A stretch of 64,000 nucleotides of DNA from JAIMBK01 sp040755975 (GCA_040755975.1 JBFLZY010000001.1:1-64000); one strand, 5' to 3'. Shown: positions 17,210 to 25,256, counted from the first letter of the stretch. Numbers and translations: made by a program. The notes: a model not told the origin generated them from the sequence alone.

Positions 17210-17452
17210 GTGAGTAACTCCCCTGCAGTAAACCAACAAGGTATGACGCCCAGGGAGATCAGGGCCGAAATGGTCCGCCTTGGTGTCAAAGTCAGTGACA
17301 TAGCCAGGCGGGCCGGCGTGACCCACAGCGCGGTCAGCCAGACGATCTATCAATATGAGTACAGCCTTTACAAGGGGAGACGGATCAGGCCGTACATTGC
17401 CAGCGCCATCGGCCGGAGAGTGAGCGAGATCTGGCCGGACGACGCCGCCTGA
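17210..17452 (+). CDS. ner: Ner-like DNA-binding regulator
   Basis: 80 residues from GTG 17210 (AGAGGAGG upstream). The helix-turn-helix region (MTPREIRAEMVRLGVKVSDIARRAGVTHSAVSQTI) ends in AIGRRVSEIWPDD, the pattern of Mu Ner and Nlp proteins. It is the first gene after the early promoter, where Mu Ner limits early and repressor transcription. Confidence 0.8.
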   Translation: MSNSPAVNQQGMTPREIRAEMVRLGVKVSDIARRAGVTHSAVSQTIYQYEYSLYKGRRIRPYIASAIGRRVSEIWPDDAA

Positions 17453-17524
17453 TGCCGTCTTTCCTTTTGTTATTTAATCTAACCGGTTTTAGAGTAAGTA
17501 TAACAAACCGGAGGGAGGGATGCA

Positions 17525-17590
17525 ATGGAAAAAAGCTGGCAGATATTAGGCGATGAACAGGAAGTTAGCGGTTATCTGGTGGATAAATAA
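17525..17590 (+). CDS. possible 21-residue peptide
   Basis: MEKSWQILGDEQEVSGYLVDK, started by ATG at 17525 with GGAGGGAGG upstream, between ner and the next gene. The good ribosome site is the main evidence. Function unknown. Confidence 0.45.
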   Translation: MEKSWQILGDEQEVSGYLVDK

Positions 17591-17628
17591 CTGCCCGGCC
17601 AGGCCGGGCAAGGGGGTAAAAGTTAGCG

Positions 17629-17895
17629 ATGAAAAAAGAGTATTGTGAATCCTCTTCTCTTGCTAAATACGGCAGAGAATTTATCAAGGCTTTAGAACGG
17701 GGTGATTATGACTATATTAAGGCTCCTTCGCTTCCGCAAGAACTTCAAGCACTACAAGAGTTGCTGCTCGAACGGAAGCCTGGATTGCTACGTTGCAACA
17801 AAAAATGGCTAATTCGGCTAAGTCTTTTTCTAATTGCAATAGCCGGTTTGCTTCTGTTGGTTTTCTATTACCTATTTCATCTAAAAACACATTAA
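17629..17895 (+). CDS. small tail-anchored membrane protein
   Basis: 88 residues with a charged N-terminal part and one C-terminal membrane helix (WLIRLSLFLIAIAGLLLLVFYYLF), a tail-anchored layout. The ribosome site is GGGGG at a long distance (about 12 bases). Its second half overlaps an open frame on the other strand (17717-17968) that has a better ribosome site, so only one may be expressed. No family recognised. Confidence 0.55.
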   Translation: MKKEYCESSSLAKYGREFIKALERGDYDYIKAPSLPQELQALQELLLERKPGLLRCNKKWLIRLSLFLIAIAGLLLLVFYYLFHLKTH

Positions 17896-17968
17896 GTTGG
17901 TTGTGGGCTGTTTTGGTAACTTCATCGAGAATCTTTTTATGAATTCTTTCAAGCCTTAAGGATTTCAT
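17717..17968 (-). CDS. possible helical protein on the opposite strand
   Basis: 83 residues, all predicted helix (LRLERIHKKILDEVTKTAHNQ, LLQLEKDLAELAIFCCNVA). ATG at 17968 is preceded by GGGAGGAG at ideal distance. It runs against the early operon and overlaps the membrane-protein gene by 179 bp. A weak -35/-10 pair may lie upstream. Function unknown. Confidence 0.45.
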   Translation of the reverse strand: MKSLRLERIHKKILDEVTKTAHNQLNVFLDEIGNRKPTEANRLLQLEKDLAELAIFCCNVAIQASVRAATLVVLEVLAEAKEP

Positions 17969-18077
17969 AAAATTCTCCTCCCATATTGTTGGTAAGATGA
18001 CGGCACTGGCAATATTCAACATGGGAGGGGATTTCCCCTCCGGGGAATGAGAATTTTGGTTACGGAGGTGGGAAGGT

Positions 18078-18431
18078 ATGAGGAGAAAAAAGCGCCTGGC
18101 CGGGGCAGAGCAGCTCGTCCTGTTTAACGAGGACATCAACAACAAGGCTGTTGATGTCCTCCAGGAGTGCGTAAAGAAAATTGACGAGCTAACCGCGGAG
18201 GTCCGCCGGCTGGCCCAGGCCCAGGAGCAAAAGATTGTTTACCTCCCCCGCCCCCGCAAACCCCGGGCCACCGACCAGTCGGCGGTAGAATACCTGGCCG
18301 GGATCTTCGAGCGGGAGCCCCGCCGGTCAGTGGCAAGCGCGATAAAAGAGCTCAGAGAAAAGGCAAATGAATATGGCTGGCGCTTGGGTAGTGATGCCAG
18401 TCTTTACCGTCTGGTGAAGAAGATTTGTTGA
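18078..18431 (+). CDS. early phage protein, unknown
   Basis: 117 residues, basic. N-terminal helix (VLQECVKKIDELTAEVRRLAQAQEQK), a PRPRKPRA linker and a C-terminal part (AVEYLAGIFEREPRRSVASAIKELREKANEYGWRLGS) that looks like a small nucleic-acid-binding fold. ATG preceded by GGAGGTGGGAAGGT. A G+C-rich hairpin (18024-18042) lies upstream. No family recognised. Confidence 0.7.
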   Translation: MRRKKRLAGAEQLVLFNEDINNKAVDVLQECVKKIDELTAEVRRLAQAQEQKIVYLPRPRKPRATDQSAVEYLAGIFEREPRRSVASAIKELREKANEYGWRLGSDASLYRLVKKIC

Positions 18432-18448
18432 GCGTTGGGGGGTAGGCC

Positions 18449-18913
18449 GTGAAAAGGAAGAAGGAGGATGTGAGTGCGGCCGGGCAACTGACAATTTTTG
18501 ATTTAATTAGAGAGGATGAGGCAAAAAAGGAACCTGCGCCTGGCAGCATGAGTATCGGAAACCGGCTCAGAAACGAACTGAGCGAAGGATTACGGAGGTG
18601 CATGTTATCGAGGTACGAGGTTGCTTCTAAAATGTCTGAATTGGTTGGGGTAGAAGTGACCAAGAGTCAATTAGATAGTTGGACTGCGGAAAGCAAGGAG
18701 TACCACCGTTTTCCGGCAGAGTATTTACCGGCGTTTTGTGCGGTAACAGGGTACAAAGAACCCCTGCGGCTTATGGCCAGGATGATTAAATGTTATCTTC
18801 TGGAGGGCAAAGAGGCGCTCATGGCCGAGCTGGGGCAGATCGACCAGATGCGGCGGGAGCTGGCCAAAAGGGAAAAAGCTGTCCGGAACCTGCTGGAGAG
18901 GCTGGGTACATAG
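18449..18913 (+). CDS. early protein preceding the transposase
   Basis: 154 residues starting with GTG at 18449. It begins with a charged stretch and QLTIFDLI, then a region (SIGNRLRNELSEGLRRCMLSRYEVASKMSELVGVEVTKSQLDSWTA) with a helix-turn-helix look and a C-terminal coiled coil (QIDQMRRELAKREKAVRNLLERLG). The position directly before the transposase suggests a regulator or transposition accessory factor. Name not known to me. Confidence 0.75.
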   Translation: MKRKKEDVSAAGQLTIFDLIREDEAKKEPAPGSMSIGNRLRNELSEGLRRCMLSRYEVASKMSELVGVEVTKSQLDSWTAESKEYHRFPAEYLPAFCAVTGYKEPLRLMARMIKCYLLEGKEALMAELGQIDQMRRELAKREKAVRNLLERLGT

Positions 18914-18962
18914 CTAACAGTAACGTCGTCGTGCAAAGGGGGGAGCGGAAATTAATGCGTGG

Positions 18963-20876
18963 TTGCAGGTGGCCGAGGTAGCGGAACTGATCGGCGCATC
19001 GGAGCGAACCGTCCGGCGGATGATTGTAGCGGGAAAATTGAGATATAAAACCGAGGAAGGCCGCGGCCGCGGTGGCAAGGTCTACCTGGTGGCGTTTAAT
19101 TCCCTCCCTCCCGAGGCGCAAAGAAAGTACCTTGAGGACCTGGCCGGCCAGGCGGAAGGCAAAGCAGAAACGCCGCCCCCCTCCCCCGCCCCGGCGGAGA
19201 AAATCACAACGGTGGCCGAGCTGGTGGCGAAATACGGCCAGGAAAAAGCGGAGAAAATCTTAGACGAGGCCCGGCAGAAGTGGGAAAAGTACATGTTGCA
19301 GGCCATCGCCATTATGGACGGCCCGGAGAAGGACAAGTTGGGCCGGCTGAAGGCGCTGGCCAGGGCGAGAAAAGTTAGCCCGGAAACGCTTTACCGTAAG
19401 GTTGATGATTACCGGAAGCTCGGACTTTTGGGGCTGGTGCATAAAAAGTACCTCACCCCCGGGGAGGGATTGGACGGCAAGATGAGGCGGACTGTTTCGC
19501 TGGACGTCAGAAATTTCATCCGGGCGGAGATTCTCCGCTACCCCCGGCCTAAGGCCAGCCATGTTTATAAAAAACTTAAACGGGTGGCCCCGGAGAAAGG
19601 TTGGACAGTGCCCAGCAAGGCGACTTTCTACCGGGTGATCGAGGAGATCCTGCACACCGAAAAGGTCCTGGGCCAAAGGGGCGAGGCGGCTTACGACAGC
19701 GAGTGTTTACCAAAGGTGAAGCGGGATTATACCCACCTGCGGGCCATGGAAGAGATCGTTGGCGACGGGCACACGTTCGACCTGTTCGTGGAGTGGCAGG
19801 GCCGGGCGGTCCGACCGCAGCTTTCTGCCTGGGAGGATATGCGCAGCCGGAAAATTGTGGGCTGGTGCATCGCCCCGCAGGCCAACAGCGAGACGATTGC
19901 CCTGGCGCTGCGGCACGCCATCCGGACCCACGGCCTACCGGGAACGATCTACACCGACTGGGGCAAAGATTATCTGAGCAATTACATAAAAGATTTCTGT
20001 CAGCGGATGGAGATCGCAATTAGAAACTGTATTCCAAAGACACCTCGCTCGAAGATGATCGAGAGCCTTTTCAAAACCGTTCACGATGAGTTTACTATCC
20101 ACCAGCCCGGCTACTGCGGGAACAAGCCGGAAAACAGGCCCCCCGGCTTTGACGAAAAAAAGCTGCTCAAACAAAAGAAGCTCTTGACCATGGAGGAGTT
20201 TGTCACCAGGTGGGCGGCGTTTGTGGAGTGGTACAACAACCGGATGCACGGCGAGATTGGCGATACGCCGATAAATGTTTTCGCCAGCGTGGAGCATATC
20301 CGCCCCGGCGCGGTGCCCGACCAGCTTCTGGACGTACTGATGATGAAAAAAGAAAGGGTAAAGGTAAACGATGGTTACATTACCCTTTTGGGCCGGGAAT
20401 ACTGGTCGCACAACGTAGACCTGGGGCTGCTGGTGGGAGAGTGGGTGCAGGTCTGGTATGACTTCAACCGGATGGGCGAAGTCCTGATCTGGTACAAAGG
20501 GAAATGCATCGGCACGGCAGTTAATCGCGAAGCCCTCTTGCACGGGCAGGATAGAGCTAAGCTGGCCGAGGAGCTAAAAGCCGCCCGGGCGGTGAAGAAG
20601 GCGCTCAAGCAAAGGATTGCCAGCTATGTGGACGGGATCGAAGACGTTGTTGATGAAGAAGTGGTGAAAAAGGCCCGCCGGGTGAAGCGGTATTACTCCG
20701 GAAATGAAGACGCGCCGGCGGCGGACGCGAAAGTGCAGAGGCTGACCGGCCAGGAAAGGTTGGTCCGGGAAGCCGCGGACATGCTGAAACAATCCGAAAT
20801 ATCACAGGAAACCAAAAAGCGCAGCCGATCCCAGGACCTTTATTTAAAGTGGGGCAACCGGGTGCTGGCGAAGTGA
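18963..20876 (+). CDS. Mu-type DDE transposase (MuA)
   Basis: About 637 residues. Residues 1-58 form the end-binding helix-turn-helix (VAEVAELIGASERTVRRMIVAGKLRY...LPPEAQRKYL). A helical bridge follows, then the integrase core with catalytic Asp268 (IVGDGHTF), Asp332 (YTDWGKDY) and Glu367 (MIESLFKTVHDEF), close to Mu Asp269/Asp336/Glu392. The Mu-type C-terminal beta domain is at about 455-520. It joins the prophage ends to target DNA. The start is unusual: no ATG is in frame. TTG at 18963 is the first standard start but leaves out the conserved INAW; an AUU at 18951 stands five bases after GGGGGGAG. Confidence 0.95.
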   Translation: MQVAEVAELIGASERTVRRMIVAGKLRYKTEEGRGRGGKVYLVAFNSLPPEAQRKYLEDLAGQAEGKAETPPPSPAPAEKITTVAELVAKYGQEKAEKILDEARQKWEKYMLQAIAIMDGPEKDKLGRLKALARARKVSPETLYRKVDDYRKLGLLGLVHKKYLTPGEGLDGKMRRTVSLDVRNFIRAEILRYPRPKASHVYKKLKRVAPEKGWTVPSKATFYRVIEEILHTEKVLGQRGEAAYDSECLPKVKRDYTHLRAMEEIVGDGHTFDLFVEWQGRAVRPQLSAWEDMRSRKIVGWCIAPQANSETIALALRHAIRTHGLPGTIYTDWGKDYLSNYIKDFCQRMEIAIRNCIPKTPRSKMIESLFKTVHDEFTIHQPGYCGNKPENRPPGFDEKKLLKQKKLLTMEEFVTRWAAFVEWYNNRMHGEIGDTPINVFASVEHIRPGAVPDQLLDVLMMKKERVKVNDGYITLLGREYWSHNVDLGLLVGEWVQVWYDFNRMGEVLIWYKGKCIGTAVNREALLHGQDRAKLAEELKAARAVKKALKQRIASYVDGIEDVVDEEVVKKARRVKRYYSGNEDAPAADAKVQRLTGQERLVREAADMLKQSEISQETKKRSRSQDLYLKWGNRVLAK

Positions 20877-20881
20877 TTATC

Positions 20882-20996
20882 GGGGCGGCGGCGTGGACGG
20901 TGACACGCTGAGACGTGGCTAAGGGCAGATTCGCCGAACTTGGTTATACCCGCCACAGGGAGGCAGCCCAAGCCGGTTCAATTCCGGCCCGCCCCG
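20882..20996 (+). ncRNA. tRNA-like RNA with an enlarged central domain
   Basis: Between the transposase and ATPase genes. GGGGCGG (20882-20888) pairs with CCGCCCC (20989-20995), a 7-bp acceptor. A perfect T-arm adjoins it: GCCGG-TTCAATT-CCGGC (20972-20988), with the conserved TTCA and A58. A D-like hairpin GCGTG/CACGC (20891-20908) has GG in its loop. In place of a normal anticodon arm and variable loop are about 62 bases with GTGGC/GCCAC (20915-20919/20952-20956), GGG/CCC inside it, and a GGG/CCC stem at 20958-20969. No CCA is encoded and no normal anticodon loop is evident. It may be a real tRNA relative, a mimic or a processing signal. Confidence 0.6.
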
Positions 20997-21023
20997 AATC
21001 TTTAAATTTAAGGAGGGGTTTAA

Positions 21024-22028
21024 ATGTCTGTTGTTGAGCTAATTAACAAAGATGATGCTGTTAAAGGCGAGGATTTGCGGGCCTGGTTGAGCGATTTGGT
21101 ACGTAACCAGGGTGTTAAGGTGAAAACGGTTGCCGAGGAGTTGGGTTGCTCGCACAGCGCCGTGAGCCGGTTCCTGGCCGGGGACGGTTCATTGAGTCAG
21201 GCGAAGCTTTTGGAAATGAAGCGGAAATTAGAGGCGAGGAACCAGGAGCAGGAAGAGAAGGCGGTCCGGGAGGGTACCGGCCGGCGCAAGATCGGGATCA
21301 TCCAGACGGAAGACTTCCGGCGGGTCCTGGGTTTGTGTGAAATGTGTCTGGCTGACGGCGAAATCGGTTTGGTGGTGGGCCTGCCGGGCAGCGGCAAGAC
21401 GGTGGCCCTGCAGGAGTTTTGTAAATTAAAGCAGGGACAGGCGATATACATTCGGGCGGATGGATCGATGGCGACTAAAGAATTACTGGCCGAAATCGGC
21501 GAGGAGTTGGGTCTGGGGTACCTGGAGGGATCCCGGTATCGAATCCTCAAGCAGATAATTATCCGGCTAAAAAACAATCCAACTTTGATTTTAATTGATG
21601 AGGCAGATCAGCTGGCCTCAAAAGAATCGGTTAAAAAGCTGGAGATATTGAGGTCGATTTGGGACGAAGCAAAAACGGGCGTTGTTCTGTGCGGCCACCC
21701 CCGGCTGGTAGCCTATCTGGTTAAGGGGCCGGGAGGCAAAGAGAACCTGGCGCAGCTCTACAGCCGGGTCAGGAGGGCTTACCGGATGAACGGCATCACC
21801 CGCGAGGAAGTGTTAAGCGCCCTGGAGGGATATGATCTTGACGAAGGGGCGAAGAATTACCTGGTGAAAGCGGCGACGAGCAAGGCCCACGGCGGCTTGA
21901 GGAGATTTGCCCGGCTTCTCCAGAATGCCTTTGATATTTGCGTAGATGGAGAAAAAATTACCCTGGAAATTATCAAGGAAGCGGATCAGATGCTGGTTTC
22001 TCCGGAGAGCCTGGGGCTGAAGTTTTAG
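21024..22028 (+). CDS. MuB-type AAA+ target-selection ATPase
   Basis: 334 residues. N-terminal helix-turn-helix (VKTVAEELGCSHSAVSRFLAGDGSL, about 34-58), then an AAA+ domain with Walker A GLPGSGKT (119-126) and Walker B LILIDEADQ (about 185-193). MuB binds target DNA, activates MuA and gives target immunity. ATG has AAGGAGGGG upstream. The tRNA-like RNA lies directly in front of it. Confidence 0.93.
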   Translation: MSVVELINKDDAVKGEDLRAWLSDLVRNQGVKVKTVAEELGCSHSAVSRFLAGDGSLSQAKLLEMKRKLEARNQEQEEKAVREGTGRRKIGIIQTEDFRRVLGLCEMCLADGEIGLVVGLPGSGKTVALQEFCKLKQGQAIYIRADGSMATKELLAEIGEELGLGYLEGSRYRILKQIIIRLKNNPTLILIDEADQLASKESVKKLEILRSIWDEAKTGVVLCGHPRLVAYLVKGPGGKENLAQLYSRVRRAYRMNGITREEVLSALEGYDLDEGAKNYLVKAATSKAHGGLRRFARLLQNAFDICVDGEKITLEIIKEADQMLVSPESLGLKF

Positions 22029-22041
22029 GGGGTGCGGCCGG

Positions 22042-22416
22042 GTGAATAAGGCTGAGGTAGATTTCTTTGAGGTGTATGATTTTATCTGGATTGATCAGTA
22101 CGACGACAAGTTTTTTGTAAGCGACGGGATTTCTAAGGGGAGGCAGTGGGGTACGTTCAAGAGAAGAAAATCCGGAAGTTTGCAGAGGGTATGCTCTCCT
22201 GCCCTGCCTATGGTAAATACGAAGTCAGAAGCCCAAAAGATGTTGAATTCCTGGGCGATGACAAAGGGATTTAAATTACTTTGCGTTTTTGGCAAGAGGA
22301 CGAGCTGTTCATTAAAGGTCGGACTGTGCTGCAAATACTGCAATAAAGAGTGTCTTGGCAGGTGTATGCAGTATTTACCCTGTACCTTCGAGTTTCTGCC
22401 TTGGGAGGTTGATTGA
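22042..22416 (+). CDS. cysteine-rich early protein, unknown
   Basis: 124 residues, GTG start at 22042. A first half with aromatic and acidic residues (VYDFIWIDQYDDKFFVSDG) and a second half with a Cys cluster (CSLKVGLCCKYCNKECLGRC, about 96-115) that could bind metal. The stop is one base before the amidase start. No family recognised. Confidence 0.65.
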   Translation: MNKAEVDFFEVYDFIWIDQYDDKFFVSDGISKGRQWGTFKRRKSGSLQRVCSPALPMVNTKSEAQKMLNSWAMTKGFKLLCVFGKRTSCSLKVGLCCKYCNKECLGRCMQYLPCTFEFLPWEVD

Positions 22417-22417
22417 T

Positions 22418-23185
22418 ATGCTGATTGTTTTGGATCCCGGCCACGGGGGGCGGGACCCCGGGGCCTGCGGGAACAGGCTGCAGGAAAAAGATATTACGTT
22501 GAAGCTGGCAAAATTAGTGCATGATAAGCTGTCGAAATACGAAGCGGACGTGGAGCTGAGCAGGGAGGAAGATGTAACTGTTGAACTTTGGGAGCGCGTC
22601 ACTGCGGCAAACGACGCAAAGGCGGATTTCTTCTGCTCGCTGCACGTGAACGCCGGGGGCGGAACCGGGTTTGAAAGTTACGTTTTCCCTGGGGCAACCC
22701 GGAGCAGGGCTTTACAAGAGATCATCCACCGGAAAGTCATGACCCTGCTTGGTCCCCTGGGGGTGGCGGGCGCCACCAGACAGGCAGAATATCCAGCAGA
22801 AGCAATACCGTTTAAAGTATCTATCGATCATCTTCTGCAGCTGCCCGACCGGGGGCAGAAATTGGCCCGCTTCTACGTGCTCAGGTATACGAAAATGCCG
22901 GCGGTCTTACTGGAAAATCTTTTCATTGATAATCCTGTTGATGCCTCTTTTTTAAAAATCCCAAGGTTTTTGGATAATTTGGCGGATGTGATTGCCGGGG
23001 GGATTGCCAGCGCGCTGGCTTTAAATCAGAAGAGCGTTTGGGACCCGGCGGGGGAAGTAAGGAGGTTAAAAGAGCGCGGCTTGCTCGCCAATTACCATGA
23101 CCCCGGTGCGGCAGTCACCTGGGGGGAGCTTGCGGCGGTGCTGAACCGGATTCTGGACCGGGAGGGGTGCAAGTGCAACCAATAA
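22418..23185 (+). CDS. N-acetylmuramoyl-L-alanine amidase (Amidase_3)
   Basis: 255 residues from ATG 22418 (GGGAGG upstream). Zinc-site motifs: DPGHGG at the N-terminus, SLHVNA, and the catalytic Glu in LLENLFIDN. It cleaves the bond between muramic acid and the stem peptide. There is no signal peptide. The C-terminal part (VRRLKERGLLANYHDPGAAVTWGELAAVLNRIL) resembles a small wall-binding or SLH-like tail. It is in the early region, five kilobases before the holin, an odd place for an endolysin. Confidence 0.88.
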   Translation: MLIVLDPGHGGRDPGACGNRLQEKDITLKLAKLVHDKLSKYEADVELSREEDVTVELWERVTAANDAKADFFCSLHVNAGGGTGFESYVFPGATRSRALQEIIHRKVMTLLGPLGVAGATRQAEYPAEAIPFKVSIDHLLQLPDRGQKLARFYVLRYTKMPAVLLENLFIDNPVDASFLKIPRFLDNLADVIAGGIASALALNQKSVWDPAGEVRRLKERGLLANYHDPGAAVTWGELAAVLNRILDREGCKCNQ

Positions 23186-23370
23186 GCTTCGTTGAAATTG
23201 AAATGGGGCTGCGGGCCCTGGAGGCGGCGCAGCAGAAACTGGATTATGCGGACGATGCAGAACTGATCGACGCGGCGGTGTTTGAATTTGAGGCGGCCAG
23301 GCGGAGGTTGAATTACCTTTTTAAGTTAGCCAGGAGGGGGATGGCTCATGGCAAAAGCAATGAAGATTGA
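23173..23370 (+). CDS. DUF2508-like small protein
   Basis: 65 residues, starting at GTG 23173 with GGAGGGG five bases upstream. MGLRALEAAQQKLDYADDAELIDAAVF...EAARRRLNYLFKLARR follows the DUF2508 pattern (helix, D-x-E-LIDxA, AAxxRxxYLxKxA). It overlaps the ends of the amidase and gam genes. Function unknown. Confidence 0.7.
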   Translation: MQPISFVEIEMGLRALEAAQQKLDYADDAELIDAAVFEFEAARRRLNYLFKLARRGMAHGKSNED

Positions 23371-23851
23371 GGAAAGCCTAATTGAGTTGGCGGACTGGTC
23401 CGACGTGGACAATGCCCTGCGGGAAATCGGGTATATTGAGCTTAAGTTGCAAGAAATGGAAAAAGAATTAAACCTGAACATAATGGCGGCGAAAGAGTTG
23501 TTTACCCAGGATGCCCTGCCGCTGCAGGAAAGGCGGGAAGTTTTAGAAAAGGCCATTGCTAAGTTTGCAGAGAAGAAACGGGGCGATCTGGGCGATAAAA
23601 AATCCCGCGAGCTGAATTTTGGCCGGCTGGGCTTTCGCCAGTCAACAAGAATCATTTTACGTAATGTTAAAGCCTTGCTGCAGGCGCTGAAGGCAAAAGG
23701 CATGCATGACTGCATTATCGTCAAAGAAGATGTAAGCCGGGATGAACTAAAGAAATACGATGACGCGACCCTGGCCGCCCTGGGGGTCAAGAAAAAGGTC
23801 GAGGATCTGTTTTGGTACGAAGTGAATAGAGAGAAATTACAGGAGGTGTAG
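23348..23851 (+). CDS. gam: Gam-like DNA-end-binding protein
   Basis: 167 residues. The second half (ELNFGRLGFRQSTRIILRNVKALLQALKAKG, DCIIVKEDVSRDELKKYDD, GVKKKVEDLFWYEV) follows Mu Gam (GDVSWR...VKSGIEDFSI). Gam is a Ku-like dimer that protects DNA ends from host nucleases. It is in the early region as in Mu. Confidence 0.9.
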   Translation: MAKAMKIEESLIELADWSDVDNALREIGYIELKLQEMEKELNLNIMAAKELFTQDALPLQERREVLEKAIAKFAEKKRGDLGDKKSRELNFGRLGFRQSTRIILRNVKALLQALKAKGMHDCIIVKEDVSRDELKKYDDATLAALGVKKKVEDLFWYEVNREKLQEV

Positions 23852-23854
23852 TCT

Positions 23855-23974
23855 GTGAGAAGGAGGCTCATCATGCGTATAACACCCGCCGAGCTCGCTT
23901 CCCTGTTGATGCTCACTTTTTTTGCCGGGTACCTGCTTGCAGCGTTGATGGTGACCCGGTGGTGGTTGCCGTGA
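23855..23974 (+). CDS. 39-residue membrane peptide
   Basis: GTG at 23855 with AGGAGGT seven bases upstream, or an in-frame ATG at 23873 with AAGGAGG, gives 39 or 33 residues. It holds one membrane helix (LASLLMLTFFAGYLLAALMV) and ends TRWWLP. The stop overlaps the next start as GTGA. Function unknown; possibly a phage membrane modulator. Confidence 0.65.
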   Translation: MRRRLIMRITPAELASLLMLTFFAGYLLAALMVTRWWLP

Positions 23975-24213
23975 GAAAAAAAGTTACTTTTTTTGTCCGG
24001 GGGCTTATTGCCCGGCTGCTCGACCGCCACCCGAAGACCTGCTGGGCAAACCTGGCCGTCTGGTGGTGTAACCCACAGTGGTATAAATTCGGAGAGATTT
24101 TCAACCGGGACTCGGAGGTTTACTTGTGGAATCAGCTCTGCCGGGCGGATAATAGTCAATCAGCATGGTGCGGCAAATGCGAAAGGACGGGTCGCTTTTG
24201 GAGGACTTTGTAA
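23971..24213 (+). CDS. Trp/Cys-rich early protein
   Basis: 80 residues from the GTG at 23971 that overlaps the previous stop. A basic N-terminus is followed by TCWANLAVWWCNPQWYKFG and WCGKCERTGRF; the last Cys pair could be a zinc knuckle. No family recognised. Confidence 0.65.
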   Translation: MRKKVTFFVRGLIARLLDRHPKTCWANLAVWWCNPQWYKFGEIFNRDSEVYLWNQLCRADNSQSAWCGKCERTGRFWRTL

Positions 24214-24332
24214 ACAAAAACTATAACCCGCCCTGGGGTCTGGGCGGCCTGGATTACCGGTTCGATAAAGACGGCAAGGTTATCTATGACCCTGGCTGGT
24301 GGAAGACGATCAACCGGCCGGCCGGTGAGTAA
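24165..24332 (+). CDS. small early protein, unknown
   Basis: 55 residues, with NPPWGLGGLDYRFDKDGKVIYDPGWW giving a compact globular look. The ATG at 24165 (or 24177) lacks a clear ribosome site and lies inside the previous gene, so coupling is needed. Moderate support. Confidence 0.5.
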   Translation: MVRQMRKDGSLLEDFVNKNYNPPWGLGGLDYRFDKDGKVIYDPGWWKTINRPAGE

Positions 24333-24339
24333 GGGGCAG

Positions 24340-24672
24340 ATGGTGATGAAAAAGCCGTACACAGAAGAAAAGGCGCTGGTGGAGTATCTGAAGGCAAAGC
24401 TTGAATCCCGGGGGGTTTTAAAACTCCCCCGGGACTGGCACCTGCGGAACCTATCGGTAGCCAGAACGATGCTGGACGGGGAAAATGCCCCGTCCGTGGA
24501 GGAATGGAAGGCATGTATCGACTGGGCCTTTGCGCACGAATTCTGGGGCGATAAGGTGGATCATCTGGCGAGGGTGGCAAACCTCTGGCCCAAATATGTT
24601 CTCCAGAAGAGGGGTGGGAAGCAGGGCCGGGCGCGAAAGAAGGAGTTAATCAAGCAACTTTATTTAAGTTGA
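24340..24672 (+). CDS. early protein, possibly replication-related
   Basis: About 110 residues (start ATG 24340, or ATG 24346 with AAGGGG). Helical: EEKALVEYLKAKLESRGVLKLPRDWHLRNLSVARTML, then WKACIDWAFAHEFWGDKVDHLARVANLWPKYVLQ. This resembles the C-terminal part of phage replication-initiation proteins, but the match is by eye. Basic C-terminus. Confidence 0.7.
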   Translation: MVMKKPYTEEKALVEYLKAKLESRGVLKLPRDWHLRNLSVARTMLDGENAPSVEEWKACIDWAFAHEFWGDKVDHLARVANLWPKYVLQKRGGKQGRARKKELIKQLYLS

Positions 24673-24683
24673 GGAGGGAAAGA

Positions 24684-25256
24684 ATGGAGATTTCAGGACA
24701 TGCAAGAGAGCGCTGGTTGGAGAGGTTCAACCCAAATGCTCAGGATCCAGACGGGGAGATCCTGGAGGCGATCAGCCAGGCCGTGGAGATTTTTAGGGAG
24801 GATGATGGAACAATAAGTTATTTAGTAAAAGATAATATGCTATTTGTGCATGATTTGAGGAAAAATAGATTGGCCACGGTTGTAGATATCGTGTTTGGGT
24901 TCGATCCCGAGATTAATTTGGAAATTTGCCGGATGCAGATCGCGCGGGTGTTGAAAGTCAAAGAGGAACTGGAATCATTAGAGGATTTCGTCCGGTGCGA
25001 AACGGAGGAAATTGACCACGAGGTTGCCCAGATCGATGATGAAATTAAGAAAGCCCGGTCTGAATTGGACGCCAAAGAAGCGCACAAAAGGACGTTGATC
25101 TGCGCTAAGGAAAAGTTAATCAAAGAGCAGGAAGCAAAGCGGGCGGAATATTTGAGCGAGGTAAATAAGCTTCGGTATTCCATTAATTACAGGCTGGAAA
25201 TGCTTAAACAAAAAGGAGGGTCAAGCAATGCCAAGAAGAGTGTTAAGAGCGCATGA
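24684..25256 (+). CDS. early coiled-coil protein
   Basis: 190 residues from ATG 24684 (GGAGG upstream). The first 75 residues (ISGHARERWLERFNP...LVKDNMLFVHDLRKNRLATVVDI) look like a small globular domain. The rest is a long charged coiled coil (about 95-180). It overlaps the next gene by 29 bp. Function unknown. Confidence 0.7.
   Translation: MEISGHARERWLERFNPNAQDPDGEILEAISQAVEIFREDDGTISYLVKDNMLFVHDLRKNRLATVVDIVFGFDPEINLEICRMQIARVLKVKEELESLEDFVRCETEEIDHEVAQIDDEIKKARSELDAKEAHKRTLICAKEKLIKEQEAKRAEYLSEVNKLRYSINYRLEMLKQKGGSSNAKKSVKSA

Noticed and set aside
20882..20996. Selenocysteine tRNA
   Set aside because: No UCA anticodon in a 7-base loop, the D stem and middle do not fit, and no CCA is encoded.
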